Of a DNA stretch of 64,000 bases, positions 33,739 through 42,836 are shown piece by piece; position 1 is the first letter of the stretch; the number at the start of each line of letters is the position of its first letter. The notes under the pieces were generated by a model that had not been told where the DNA came from, did not search any database, and was given only the letters and a program-made list of their open reading frames with translations. The position numbers were made by a program, and so were the translations under genes. Source of the stretch: Deltaproteobacteria bacterium (GTDB taxonomy: Bacteria > Myxococcota_A > Polyangia > JACPQR01); the NCBI GenBank assembly GCA_016190375.1, contig JACPQR010000044.1, positions 1 through 64,000 on the forward strand. The letters run 5' to 3'.

Positions 33739-35667
33739 ATGGCTGATTCGTCAGGCACGAGCCGAGGCACCGTTGCCGCCGTGGGCAGGGCATCTCTCGC
33801 TCCGAAGGCAGCGCCGCGAGGAAGGTACCTGCTAGGGCTGAGCCTGGCCGCCGTCGGCATCGTCTACGGAGATATCGGCACCAGCCCGCTGTACGCGGTC
33901 CGGGAGTGCTTCCATGGGCCGAACGGCGTGGGCATTTCCCAGGGCAACGTCTTCGGCGTCTTGTCGCTCATCTTCTGGACCGTGGTCGTGGTCGTGACCC
34001 TGAAGTACCACATCTACGTCCTGCGGGCCGACAACCGCGGCGAGGGCGGGATCTTGGCGCTGATGGCCCTCGTGCACGGAAAGGTCAGGGGGCGAGCGCA
34101 GTGGGTGGTGATGGCCCTTGGCCTGTTCGGTGCGGCCCTGCTCTATGCCGACGGCGTGCTGACGCCGGCGATCTCGGTCCTCGGGGCCATGGAAGGCCTC
34201 GAGGTCGGTAACCCCGGCTTCGCGGGGTATGTCGTCCCCTTGAGCGTGGCGATCCTGGTCGGCCTTTTCCTCTTTCAGAAACGCGGCACCGCGAGGGTCG
34301 GCGCGGTCTTCGGACCGGTCATTCTGATCTGGTTCGCGACGCTGGCCGTGCTCGGCGTCCGGGGCATCATGCTGCACCCGGGTGTGCTGGCGGCGCTGAA
34401 TCCCGCCCACGCCGTTCGGTTCTTCGCCGCCAATGGGCTGGAGGGCTTCCTCGTGCTCGGGGCGGTTTTCCTGGTCGCGACCGGTGGTGAGGCCCTTTAC
34501 GCCGATCTCGGTCACTTCCACGAGCGCGCGATCCAGCTCGACTGGTTCTGCGTCGTCGCTCCGTCCTTGCTCCTCAACTACTTCGGACAGGGAGCGCTCG
34601 TGCTCTCCGACCCGGAGGCAGCGCACAACCCCTTCTACCTCCTCGCTCCTTCCTGGGCCCACTATCCTCTCCTGGTTCTCGCCACGGCGGCCGCGATAAT
34701 CGCCTCTCAGGCGATCATCTCCGGCGCCTTCTCCTTGACGCGTCAGGCGGTGCAGCTCGGTTACCTTCCGCGTCTCCTCGTCAGGCACACGTCTGCGAGA
34801 GAGGTGGGCCAGATCTACGTACCGCAGGTCAACTGGGCGCTGATGGTGGCCACCGTCGCCGTCGTGGTGGGCTTCAAGAGCTCCAGCAACGTGGCGTCCG
34901 CCTACGGCGTCGCCCTCACCTCGACCATGCTGATCACCACGCTCCTCGCCTTTGTCGTCACCCGGCGGCTGTGGGGTTGGAGCCTGTGGAAATCGATCGG
35001 CGTCACGGCTGTCTTCGTCGCTGCCGACGTCTCTTTCTTCGGCTCGATGATCGTCAAGCTCTTCGCTGGTGGATGGTTCCCGCTGGCGGTCGGCGCGCTC
35101 GTGTTCGCCATCATGACGACCTGGAGACGCGGGAGGGCTTTGCTTGCCAGGCAAATCCAGGAGAGCATCGTTCCGCTCGACGAGTTCTTCGAGCTGATGA
35201 CCGCTCAGCCCACCACGCGTGTTCCCGGCACGGCCGTGTTCATGACGAGCAATCCAACGGGGACGCCGCCCGCGCTCATGAACAACTTCCTGCACAACCA
35301 TGCGGTCCACGAGGAGGTCATCCTCGTCACGGTCGCGATCGAGGAGGTGCCCCATGTCGACGAGGACGAACGGGTCAGCGTGGAGCACGTGAAGAACGGC
35401 TTCACGCGGGTGATCGCGCGCTACGGCTTCATGGAGAGCCCGGACATCGTAGCGCTCTTGGCGCGGGAGGAAACACCAAGCCCGCCCATCGAGCACACGA
35501 CGTTCTTCCTGGGGAACGAGATCATACTCGCGGATGGACGGTCCAGGATGTCCCGCTGGCGCACGCGCTTGTTTTCGTTTCTCGCTCGCAACGCGGTCCG
35601 TCCCACGACCTACTTCAACATCCCCACGTCGCGAGTGATGGAGATCGGCTCCCAGATTTCGATGTAG
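33739..35667 (+). CDS. kup: Kup-family low-affinity potassium transporter
   Basis: 642 residues, near the family norm of about 620-660. The Kup signature GIVYGDIGTSPLYAVRE is at residues about 41-57. About twelve hydrophobic helices follow, with conserved KYHIYVLRADNRGEGGILAL-type and GGEALYADLGHF segments. The cytoplasmic C-terminal domain of about 150 residues (RVPGTAVFMTSNPTGTPPAL, FFLGNEII) is complete. It imports K+, probably with H+. The 185-base leader contains the KdpE-like repeat but no riboswitch I can recognise. Confidence 0.95.
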   Translation: MADSSGTSRGTVAAVGRASLAPKAAPRGRYLLGLSLAAVGIVYGDIGTSPLYAVRECFHGPNGVGISQGNVFGVLSLIFWTVVVVVTLKYHIYVLRADNRGEGGILALMALVHGKVRGRAQWVVMALGLFGAALLYADGVLTPAISVLGAMEGLEVGNPGFAGYVVPLSVAILVGLFLFQKRGTARVGAVFGPVILIWFATLAVLGVRGIMLHPGVLAALNPAHAVRFFAANGLEGFLVLGAVFLVATGGEALYADLGHFHERAIQLDWFCVVAPSLLLNYFGQGALVLSDPEAAHNPFYLLAPSWAHYPLLVLATAAAIIASQAIISGAFSLTRQAVQLGYLPRLLVRHTSAREVGQIYVPQVNWALMVATVAVVVGFKSSSNVASAYGVALTSTMLITTLLAFVVTRRLWGWSLWKSIGVTAVFVAADVSFFGSMIVKLFAGGWFPLAVGALVFAIMTTWRRGRALLARQIQESIVPLDEFFELMTAQPTTRVPGTAVFMTSNPTGTPPALMNNFLHNHAVHEEVILVTVAIEEVPHVDEDERVSVEHVKNGFTRVIARYGFMESPDIVALLAREETPSPPIEHTTFFLGNEIILADGRSRMSRWRTRLFSFLARNAVRPTTYFNIPTSRVMEIGSQISM

Positions 35668-35672
35668 CGCTT

Positions 35673-35697
35673 CGGGCGCGCTCGACCTTGGCGCCCG
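35673..35697 (+). terminator. Hairpin after kup
   Basis: A 7-bp GC-rich stem (CGGGCGC/GCGCCCG) with an 11-base loop begins 6 bases after the kup stop codon. No T-run follows, so it may be a weak terminator or a 3'-end stabiliser. Confidence 0.4.
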
Positions 35698-35847
35698 CGA
35701 CCTCCGTCGGGACCCCGAGCCCTCTCACCCCCAGCCGTCACCGGTCGGTGTGACAACGCCCGAAGCGCGCAGGAGCAGAAGTGGGAGGATTGCGCGCTCC
35801 TGAGGTCAGGTAATACTCATGGTAAGGATTGGGGTGAAAAGTAATGA

Positions 35848-36081
35848 GCATGCAGGCGTCCACCATCGCAGGTGGTCGCCGTGCTCGGCGCCCTCGTGCG
35901 AGCTCGCCAGATCGCCGTCGAGGAGAAGGAGGGCGTCCACCGCTGCCTTGCCGCCTTCCACGACGGTCGGGGAGACTTCGCGGACTACGTCCTCCGGGAA
36001 AGGTCGTCCGCGGCCGGCTGCGACCGTGTGGCCACGTTCGACAAGACACTCTCGAAGGAGGAGGGGTTCGTCCTGCCGTGA
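35848..36081 (+). pseudogene. C-terminal remnant of a VapC/PilT PIN-domain gene
   Basis: The frame opens after a stop at 35845-35847. From about GTG 35872 it encodes RARQIAVEEKEGVHRCLAAF, then GDFADYVL and VATFDKTLSKEEGFVLP. This is the C-terminal half of a PIN toxin, with the conserved GDFAD and TFDK segments. The N-terminal half with the first catalytic Asp and Glu is missing, and no antitoxin is visible upstream, so the gene is decayed. It lies in a 609-base stretch between kup and the next gene. The remaining 195 bases up to 36276 show nothing recognisable. Confidence 0.65.
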
Positions 36082-36276
36082 ACGCGCGGCTCGAATCTCG
36101 CCTCGTCCAAGCGGATGGCGAGGACGCGCGAAGTGGCGTGGCCTCCGACACCGGCAACAACATGACCGGGTCGTCACGTTCACCTCCGCCGACCCCGCGC
36201 TCTCTCGTCCAGCCGGCCAGTGGAGGGCAGGTACCTCCCACGACGCGGAGTGCTCCCCTCCGTGCGGCGACCCGCG

Positions 36277-37413
36277 TCACTCACCAGGCGCTCCGTCGCA
36301 GCTCGGGTCGCGCCCGACTCGGCCTGCGTGGCGTGCGTATCGCAGGTCGCCGTCCGTGCTGCCGTAGTAAGCGACGTGGATCGTACCGTCGGCGCCGAGC
36401 GCGAGCGAGGGCATCGAGACGCCGGCGTCGACCGTTTCCAGCGTCCAGCGCTCGCCGTCGAAGATGGCATGTCGCAGCTCGCCGTTCCACGTGTTCGGGT
36501 AGACGACGTGGACCCATCCGTCGGAGGCCAGCGCGAGGGACGGCCAGACGCCGCCATCGGGGTCGACCGTCTCGAGGGTCCAGCCGTTGCCGTCGGAGAA
36601 GGCATGTCGTAGCGCGCCACTCGACGCGTCCGGGTAGGCGATGTGAACGACGCCGTCCAAGGCCAGCGCGATCGCCGGCGCGTCCGAGTCGCCGTCGGAA
36701 TCGACCGTCTCGAGGGTCCAGACATCGCCGTCGGAAGAAGCGTGTCGCAGGGCGCGCGTGCCCGCGTCGCCGGAGGCATAGGCGATGTGGACCTCCCCGT
36801 CAGGACCCATGGCGAGCGAGGGATCGACGACCGTTCCGCCCGGATCGACCGTCTCGCTCGTCCAGCCACCATCGTTCCCGAGGGCGTGTCGAAGCTCGCC
36901 GCTCGACGCCCCGAATGCGATGTGGACCGCCCCGTCGGGGCCGAGAGCCAGCGATGGCACCCAGGCCGATCCGCCCTCGGAGTCGACCTCGACCGTCTCG
37001 AGCCTCCAGCCCTCGTCGTCACTCACGGCGTGCCGCAGGTCGGCCGCCGACGCGTCCCGGTAGGCGGCGTGGAGGGTCCCATCCGGGGCCACCGCCAGGG
37101 AAGGGCCGCGGCCGCCGATCTCCACGGTGTCGATCGTCCACCCGGTCGCGCCTCTCGTGGCGTGAAGCAGCTCGGCGTCCGACTCGTCCCGGTATGCCAC
37201 GTGGGCCGCCCCCTCGGCGTCGAGCGAGAGGGATGGATTCTTGCCCGTCTCGCCCTCCGAGTCGAGGGTCTCGAGCTCCCAGTCCGGTGCCGCCGCGGCG
37301 TCCTCCGGATCGCCGGCGTCGCAGCCCCTCCTCAGGAGCGCCGGGTCGAACGGCTGCGTGCAGGCCGGCAGGCCCAGCACGATCCACGCGAGGGCGGTCC
37401 TCACGCCGTCCAT
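36277..37413 (-). CDS. Lipoprotein made of seven internal repeats (propeller-like)
   Basis: 378 residues from ATG 37413. The signal ends in LPAC. After a short Asp-rich spacer, seven repeats of about 40-47 residues fill residues 45-365. Each has the order LETVD, PSLALGPDG, VHIAY and LRHA, with a Trp before the next ETVD. This predicts a seven-bladed beta-propeller of the type often seen in secreted Myxococcota proteins. The codon pattern is uniform, which suggests repeat expansion in this lineage. It lies 27 bases after the FHA-sigma54 activator gene on the same strand, so it is probably the last gene of that operon. A ligand cannot be predicted. Confidence 0.8.
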   Translation of the reverse strand: MDGVRTALAWIVLGLPACTQPFDPALLRRGCDAGDPEDAAAAPDWELETLDSEGETGKNPSLSLDAEGAAHVAYRDESDAELLHATRGATGWTIDTVEIGGRGPSLAVAPDGTLHAAYRDASAADLRHAVSDDEGWRLETVEVDSEGGSAWVPSLALGPDGAVHIAFGASSGELRHALGNDGGWTSETVDPGGTVVDPSLAMGPDGEVHIAYASGDAGTRALRHASSDGDVWTLETVDSDGDSDAPAIALALDGVVHIAYPDASSGALRHAFSDGNGWTLETVDPDGGVWPSLALASDGWVHVVYPNTWNGELRHAIFDGERWTLETVDAGVSMPSLALGADGTIHVAYYGSTDGDLRYARHAGRVGRDPSCDGAPGE

Positions 37414-37440
37414 ACTACCGCGCCCGTATGACCCAGAACG

Positions 37441-38745
37441 TCACCTGAGGCCGTGGCGACGCAGGAGCTCCTTCAGGTAGGTGCGGTCCATCCGCGCCTG
37501 ACGGGCGGCCTCACGGAGGTTCCCGCCCGACCGATCGAGCAGCCTGGCAAGATACCTGCGCTCGAAATCGTCGAGGACGGCGCCGCGAGCCTCGCGGTAC
37601 GGGGCATCCAACGACATGGTCCCGCCCGCGGGCTCCGGCGCGGAGAGCAAGCCCAGCTCCGGAGCTTGCCCCAAGGCGAGCGTCCCAAGGACCAGATTCT
37701 TGAGCTCGCGGCAGTTCCCGGGCCAGGGCTGCGAGGCGAGACGCTCCAGCTCGGCTGCCGAGAAGACCGACTCGATCGCTCCCGAGTGGCCGGCCTCTTC
37801 GAGGAAGTGCTCGGCGAGGATGGCCACGTCGCCGGGACGATCTCGCAGAGCCGGAATCGCCAGGACCGCGACCGCGAGCCGGTAATACAGATCCAGGCGG
37901 AACGTCCCGGCGTTGACCGCGCCGCGCAGATCGCGGTTGGTCGCCGACAGCACCCGCACGTCGACCGCGATCTCTTCACTACCACCGACGCGGCGCAGAC
38001 GGCGGCGCTCGAGGACGCCGAGCAGAGCGGCCTGCAGCTCGGCGGGCAACTCGCCGATCTCGTCCAGGAACACCGTGCCGCCACGTGCGCGCTCGAAGGC
38101 ACCGACGTGCCGGCGATCGGCGCCCGTGAAGGCGCCTCTCTCGTGACCGAACAGCTCGCTCGCGAACAGGGTCGGCAGCATCGCACCGCAATCGACGACG
38201 ACGAAGGGCTCGCTGGCCCGCGGCCCGAGGTCGTGGATCGCGCGAGCCACGAGCTCCTTGCCCGTTCCCGACTCCCCGACGACGAGGACCTGCACGTCCG
38301 TTTGCGCGAGTCGCTGCACGGCGGCGAGCACCCGGCGCATCTTCGGGCTCTTGCCCCTCAGTCCCCCGATCGTGTCCGGGCCGCCGTCGAGCATGCGGAC
38401 TCGACCGTCGTCGACGCGGAGCCGAGTCTCGCCAATCTCGAGGAGCGTCGCCGGCGCGACGACGGCCGACGTCCCGCGCAGGAGCACGGGCCCGATGCGC
38501 GTTCCGTTGGTCGAGCCGTGCTCGAGGACGAGGATACCCTCGCCCTCCCGGCGGAGCTCCAGGTGGTAGCGCGAGACGGTCGGGTCCTGGAGCTCGAGGT
38601 CGTTGCCGCGCGCGGTGCCGACCGTCACGGACTCGGTATCGCCCACGGGCTCCTTGCCCGTGTCCGGTCCGGAGACGACCTCGACCCGCAGCATCCGGAC
38701 CGGCAACCCGCCGCTCCTGAGGGGAACCGTCGAGTCGTCAGCCAT
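37441..38745 (-). CDS. Sigma54-dependent transcription activator with N-terminal FHA domain
   Basis: 434 residues from ATG 38745 (an ATG 30 bases upstream is in frame but lacks a ribosome site). Residues about 18-108 form an FHA domain with TVSRYHLEL and HGSTNGTRIG, the Ser-Arg/His and Asn residues that read phosphothreonine. The AAA+ domain has Walker A GESGTGKE, the sigma54-contacting GAFTGA loop, Walker B GTVFLDEIGEL and the WPGNCRELKN sensor II region. A Fis-type helix-turn-helix ends the protein (NLREAARQARMDRTYLKELL). Such FHA activators are switched on by Ser/Thr kinases, and a kinase gene lies two genes upstream in the same operon. Confidence 0.93.
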   Translation of the reverse strand: MADDSTVPLRSGGLPVRMLRVEVVSGPDTGKEPVGDTESVTVGTARGNDLELQDPTVSRYHLELRREGEGILVLEHGSTNGTRIGPVLLRGTSAVVAPATLLEIGETRLRVDDGRVRMLDGGPDTIGGLRGKSPKMRRVLAAVQRLAQTDVQVLVVGESGTGKELVARAIHDLGPRASEPFVVVDCGAMLPTLFASELFGHERGAFTGADRRHVGAFERARGGTVFLDEIGELPAELQAALLGVLERRRLRRVGGSEEIAVDVRVLSATNRDLRGAVNAGTFRLDLYYRLAVAVLAIPALRDRPGDVAILAEHFLEEAGHSGAIESVFSAAELERLASQPWPGNCRELKNLVLGTLALGQAPELGLLSAPEPAGGTMSLDAPYREARGAVLDDFERRYLARLLDRSGGNLREAARQARMDRTYLKELLRRHGLR

Positions 38746-38790
38746 CCCGCCTCGGAGGTTATCACGTGGCCCCACCCGGCGAGGCCTCGG

Positions 38791-39666
38791 TCACCGTGAC
38801 GAATCGTCTCTTCCGGCGGTCGCCGGCGCGAGCACCAGGAGGTCGAACGTCACGGCCAGGAGCCCGACCCCCGCGGCCACGAACGAGCCGTTCGCGAAGG
38901 CGCGGACGCTGAGACCCTCGTCGCGGAGCTGCTCCGACGGGGAGTCGAGGTAGTCCTGGTGGAGCGCCTCGGTCCTGAGCCCGAGGACCACGCCGGCGCC
39001 TGCCCCGACCACGGCGAGCGCCGCACCCGACCACGCGAGCCAACCCGGCCCACGGCCTGGCCTCGTCGTGGGGGCGGGCTGCCGCGGCCGCTCGGTCCGC
39101 CCTGGCCGCTCGGTCCGCCGGACCAGCGCATCGAGCCGGACGGAGGTCTCCTCTCCCTCGCCCACGTGGAGGCGCGCCCGCGTGCGACCCGCCTGTCCGA
39201 CGACCTCGACCACGTGCGTCCCGGGATCGACCGTCAGGCGACACGGAAGCGCGCAACGCTCGATCCGATCCAGGACGACGGAAGCGCCGGCAGGCTCCCC
39301 TTCGATCGAGACGGTACCGAGGCGGGCGCGGACGCCGGCGGCATCGCGGGTTGCCCTCTCGCGCTGCTCGGAGCCGAGAGAGCTCGACGCGGCCGCCGCC
39401 TCGTACTCGGCCAGCGCCTCCTGCAGCCGACCGAGCGCCTCGAGGCAGACGGCGAGGTTGAACCGAGCTGCGTCGTGAGGGGAGAGCTCCCAGGCGCGCC
39501 GGAAATGGGCGAGCGCCTCCTCGAACGCTCCTCGCTGGAATGCCTGCTCGCCGAGCGTGAAGGACGCTCGTGCCTCGGAGACCACCGTCTCGTCGGCCGC
39601 CCCGACGCCGGTCCACGCGACGAGCGCGCCCAGGAGGAGAAACGCCGTGGCGGTCAGTCGACGCAT
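38791..39666 (-). CDS. Exported TPR protein with PEGA-like domain and C-terminal membrane helices
   Basis: 291 residues from ATG 39666, which overlaps the kinase stop by one base (TGATG). The signal core is ATAFLLLGALVAWTGVGAA. Residues about 30-115 carry TPR helices (AFQRGAFEEALAHFRRAWEL, AARFNLAVCLEALGRLQEAL). A PEGA-like beta domain follows (VSIEGEPAGASVVLD...DPGTHVVEV). An Arg/Pro spacer leads to two hydrophobic segments (about residues 205-225 and 255-280). This domain set commonly accompanies Myxococcota Ser/Thr kinases and resembles the protein at 25132. Confidence 0.8.
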   Translation of the reverse strand: MRRLTATAFLLLGALVAWTGVGAADETVVSEARASFTLGEQAFQRGAFEEALAHFRRAWELSPHDAARFNLAVCLEALGRLQEALAEYEAAAASSSLGSEQRERATRDAAGVRARLGTVSIEGEPAGASVVLDRIERCALPCRLTVDPGTHVVEVVGQAGRTRARLHVGEGEETSVRLDALVRRTERPGRTERPRQPAPTTRPGRGPGWLAWSGAALAVVGAGAGVVLGLRTEALHQDYLDSPSEQLRDEGLSVRAFANGSFVAAGVGLLAVTFDLLVLAPATAGRDDSSR

Positions 39667-41174
39667 CAATACGGGTTGCCGAGGAGCTTCTTGCCCGTGC
39701 GCGGGCCGGCCGCGGCGCGTCCCGGCCGCTCCGGCGCTTGCCGCGCTGGAGCGGGCGGCAGGCGAATCGAGGAACCGTCGTCCTCGGTCCCGACGGTTCG
39801 GCTCAGGATCTCCCCAGTCGGCGACACGATCTCGAGCGTGGCGCGGCGGCCGCGAGCGAGCATGACGGCGATCGGACGCTCGTCGTGTCGCGCACCGTCG
39901 ACGAGGACGAGCCGCGCGAGTGGATCCACCTCGATCCGAACGAGAGAGCCCGTCCGTGGCGTGGGAGCGGCGACCGGGCGCTCGGTGCTCTGCGGCCGGT
40001 CGAGCCGAGCCTCCCGAGACCCGGCGGCGCGCTGGTCCGCTGCGTCGAGCAGGCGCGCCGCGCCAATGGCCACGGCCGCCATGGCGACGAAGGCCGCGCC
40101 GAGAGCCACGGGCCGCCTGAGGTGCGATCTACGCGCCGGCAGGATCGCGGTGGTCCTCTGGCTCACTATCCGGACGACGTCGGAGCCTTCGGCGGAGGGC
40201 GAGCCGGCTTCGAGCGCGTCCTCGGGTTCGCGATCGGTCCCGAACAGCCGGCGCATCTCGTCGCGCAGCCCGGTCGGACCGAAGTCGGACCTGCGGGCCG
40301 CGTCACGTAACGCCTCCGCGATCTCCTGGCAGCTCGGGGGCCGCCGTGCCGGATCGCGCTCGAGGCAGGCGGCCACGATCGACTTCACGGGACCCGGCAG
40401 GTCGGGGGCGAGCGCGGGGATTGGACCGTGGATGACGTTCCACAGGAGCTCCGCGTCATCTTGTCCGTGGAACAGGCGGCAGCCCGCGAGGAGCTCCCAG
40501 GCCACGACGCCCAGGGACCAGATGTCCGCCCTGCGATCCACCGGTCGATCGCGAATGACCTGCTCGGGCGCGAGGTAGCGGAACGTCCCCTTGAGCGTGC
40601 CTGTCCGGGTCACCGCGAGCCGTCCCTTCGCCGCCGCGATCCCGAAGTCGACGACCTTGACGATCCCGTCGAACCCCACGTGGACGTTTCGCGGGCCGAC
40701 GTCCCGGTGGACGATCCCCAATGGAGCGCCGTCGGGCCCGCGTGTCTCGTGCGCGGCATGAAGCCCCTCGGCGGCCTGCGCCAGGATCTCGAGCCACAGA
40801 CCGAGTGGAGGGACCGAATCGGCCAGGCGCGCCCTGTGGGACACCGCCCCGAGCGCATGACCCTGCAGGAGCTCCATCACGAGATAGGGAAGTCCGGGCT
40901 CCTCCCCGAGCTCGAAGACCTGCACGACGTTGGCGTGCCGGACCGCGGAGGCTATCCGCGCCTCGTCGAGGAACATCGACACGAAGTTCCGGTCACCGGA
41001 GAGGTGGGGCAACAGCACCTTCATCGCGAACAGGCGCGAGAACCCGCCAGGGCCCCGCAGCCGCACACGGTAGACGGCCGCCATCCCGCCGTGCGCGATC
41101 TCGGCGAGCACCTCGTAGCGCCCCACGCGTTCGCCGACGCGCGGCAGCGACCCGAGGCGAGCCTGCTCCTCCAC
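39666..41174 (-). CDS. Ser/Thr protein kinase, first gene of the FHA-activator operon
   Basis: 502 residues from GTG 41174; the longer in-frame extension upstream is Arg-rich and lacks kinase features. The kinase domain spans about residues 18-285: glycine loop AHGGMAAVY, Lys52 in FAMKVL, HRDVGPRN and VVDFG, followed by APEQ. All catalytic residues are present. A regulatory linker, one membrane helix (VALGAAFVAMAAVAIGAARLL) and a beta-rich external domain (SLVRIEVDPLARLVLVDG) complete the chain. Downstream on the same transcript are a TPR/PEGA protein, an FHA-sigma54 activator and a propeller lipoprotein. Confidence 0.9.
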   Translation of the reverse strand: MEEQARLGSLPRVGERVGRYEVLAEIAHGGMAAVYRVRLRGPGGFSRLFAMKVLLPHLSGDRNFVSMFLDEARIASAVRHANVVQVFELGEEPGLPYLVMELLQGHALGAVSHRARLADSVPPLGLWLEILAQAAEGLHAAHETRGPDGAPLGIVHRDVGPRNVHVGFDGIVKVVDFGIAAAKGRLAVTRTGTLKGTFRYLAPEQVIRDRPVDRRADIWSLGVVAWELLAGCRLFHGQDDAELLWNVIHGPIPALAPDLPGPVKSIVAACLERDPARRPPSCQEIAEALRDAARRSDFGPTGLRDEMRRLFGTDREPEDALEAGSPSAEGSDVVRIVSQRTTAILPARRSHLRRPVALGAAFVAMAAVAIGAARLLDAADQRAAGSREARLDRPQSTERPVAAPTPRTGSLVRIEVDPLARLVLVDGARHDERPIAVMLARGRRATLEIVSPTGEILSRTVGTEDDGSSIRLPPAPARQAPERPGRAAAGPRTGKKLLGNPY

Positions 41175-41271
41175 CGCCCGATCGTGCCACGCGGCGCTCG
41201 TGCGCCACAAGGCTGCCCGCCGGCTCCCCCCGGCTCGAGGTGCAGCCACGACCCAGAACCAGCGCGCGAGG

Positions 41272-41315
41272 GTGGAGGGCAGAACCCTCCTTCGAGGAGG
41301 GGCGGTCCCCTCCAC
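41272..41315. promoter_or_regulatory. Nested inverted repeat, possible enhancer site
   Basis: The outer arms GTGGAGGG (41272-41279) and CCCTCCAC (41308-41315) enclose inner arms CCCTCCT (41285-41291) and AGGAGGG (41295-41301) with a 3-base loop. Four mutually complementary GGAGGG/CCCTCC arms result. It sits 72-115 bases upstream of a sigma54-type promoter, the usual distance for an enhancer-binding-protein site. It also lies between two divergent genes, so it could act on either side. Confidence 0.5.
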
Positions 41316-41386
41316 GTCGACCCGGCTCGCCGACGTCGCCGCCCGAAAAGAGCTCCCTGCGACAGGCGGGGCTCCGCCGCGATTCG

Positions 41387-41401
41387 TGGCACGCTTCCTG
41401 C
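41387..41401 (+). promoter_or_regulatory. Sigma54-type -24/-12 promoter
   Basis: TGGCAC, five bases (GCTTC), then CTGC. This matches the sigma54 consensus TGGCAC-N5-TTGC except for one T to C change, with the invariant GG and GC correctly 10 bases apart. It ends 14 bases before the first possible start codon of the downstream lipoprotein gene. A sigma54 activator is encoded 3 kb away on the other strand. Confidence 0.55.
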
Positions 41402-41415
41402 CCCTGTCGACAGGA

Positions 41416-42813
41416 ATGTCGAAGATCGCGAGAGACATGGGGCGGGGCGTTTCGCTTGTGATCGTTGCGTGCCAGAGCTACGCAGGGCCCTCACTGATCG
41501 AGCAGACCGACGCTGGTAGCGTCGAGACGGACGAAGTGCCCGTCGAGGACGCGGCTATTGCCACGGGCGGTGACGGCGCCGCGCCGGACCTCGCCGGCGA
41601 GGACGCCGCGGTCTCCGATGCGGGCGAGCTCGCGGGCGACGACGCCGACGGCGGGCCCCCGGCGGAGGTCTTCCCGGGAACCAACATTCGGTTCCATCCG
41701 TGCATCGGCGTCCGGCCCTGGGTCTCGGGGTACTCCGGCGGCGCCGACTGGTTTCTGGACCTGTGGACGGAGTTCCTCGAGCCACGCGAGGATGCTTGGC
41801 GCGACGACGATCCCCCGACCTATCTTTGCGTTCAGAAGAAGTTCCGCTGGAAGGACTTCTACGTCGACGAGGACGTCGCGCCGTCGTCGGCGGATCAGGC
41901 ACGAGATCCGTCCTGGGACAACTACGCGTGGAACGACGTGGACATCATTGCGGAGATCCTCGCCACCGAGCCGATCACGAGCGGAAAGGCGAAGCTCAGC
42001 ATCCTCGTCGCCGACCAGGCCACCGCCGACGCGCACTCGCAACCGCGGTGGTACGCCGACCAGGGCCTGACGTATGGCCGCGAGAGCGGCGAATGCTCGC
42101 GGCTGGATCTCGCGGAGGGCCGCCGGCACGTGGCCGACTTCTACGTCGCGCTCCAGAGGAAGTTCGGCACCGAGCCCGGGCTGATGGGAATCGTTCTGGG
42201 CGAGTACTTCCGTGGCCCTTCCGCTTATCTCCCAGACGACTTCGACACCGACGAGTACTTCCGGGGCAGGCGCTTCATCTGGGAGCAGATGGCCGCCAGC
42301 GCGCCGCTCGACGACGAAGGTCGTCGCATCGCGATCTATCAGACGAACCCGGTGCTCAGGTCTGGAGTCACCGGCGACGACATGGTGGCCTCCGGGATCG
42401 GCATGTCGGAGAGCGACTTCGCCATCTTCGACGAAGGCTGCGGCGAGAGCGACGACGACCGGTGGTGCGATCCCGGTACGCGCTCTCGGCTGGCCCAGGA
42501 CGCCTACTACGATCGCCTCTTTCCGACGATGATCAACGGCGATGCCGCGAGGGCGCGACGCGCCGTGCAGTACGTCTGGAGCGGCATCGACAACCCGTGG
42601 GGATGGCGGGCCGGCGAGGAGCACGCCCCGACGCCACAGGAGATCGTCTGGTACCACGGCGACGGCGGCGTCGTGCCCCAGAGCTCGATCTTCCTGAAGA
42701 TCACCGGGGAGGGCACCTTCACCATCGAGAACTGGTTCGACGCCTTCGACCGGTTCGGGCCCGGCGGCTCGGCCGCTGCGGACTGGGGCCGCGTGCCGGC
42801 AATCCTTCCGTAG
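41416..42813 (+). CDS. Lipoprotein of unknown function, glycosidase-like in places
   Basis: 465 residues from ATG 41416, which gives an 18-residue signal before IVAC; ATG 41437 is the alternative if transcription starts at the sigma54 promoter just upstream. Residues about 20-75 form an Asp/Ala/Gly spacer. The domain of about 390 residues contains segments such as GLMGIVLGEYFRGP, GRRFIWEQMAASAPL, ESDFAIFDEGCGE, and AVQYVWSGIDNPWGW, with many Trp, Asp and Glu. This reminds one of TIM-barrel glycoside hydrolases, with Glu in LGEYF and DEG as possible acids. I cannot name the family. The gene ends 23 bases before the hairpin beside which a group II intron has inserted. Confidence 0.65.
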   Translation: MSKIARDMGRGVSLVIVACQSYAGPSLIEQTDAGSVETDEVPVEDAAIATGGDGAAPDLAGEDAAVSDAGELAGDDADGGPPAEVFPGTNIRFHPCIGVRPWVSGYSGGADWFLDLWTEFLEPREDAWRDDDPPTYLCVQKKFRWKDFYVDEDVAPSSADQARDPSWDNYAWNDVDIIAEILATEPITSGKAKLSILVADQATADAHSQPRWYADQGLTYGRESGECSRLDLAEGRRHVADFYVALQRKFGTEPGLMGIVLGEYFRGPSAYLPDDFDTDEYFRGRRFIWEQMAASAPLDDEGRRIAIYQTNPVLRSGVTGDDMVASGIGMSESDFAIFDEGCGESDDDRWCDPGTRSRLAQDAYYDRLFPTMINGDAARARRAVQYVWSGIDNPWGWRAGEEHAPTPQEIVWYHGDGGVVPQSSIFLKITGEGTFTIENWFDAFDRFGPGGSAAADWGRVPAILP

Positions 42814-42836
42814 CGCGACGGGAAGGGCCTCGACCG

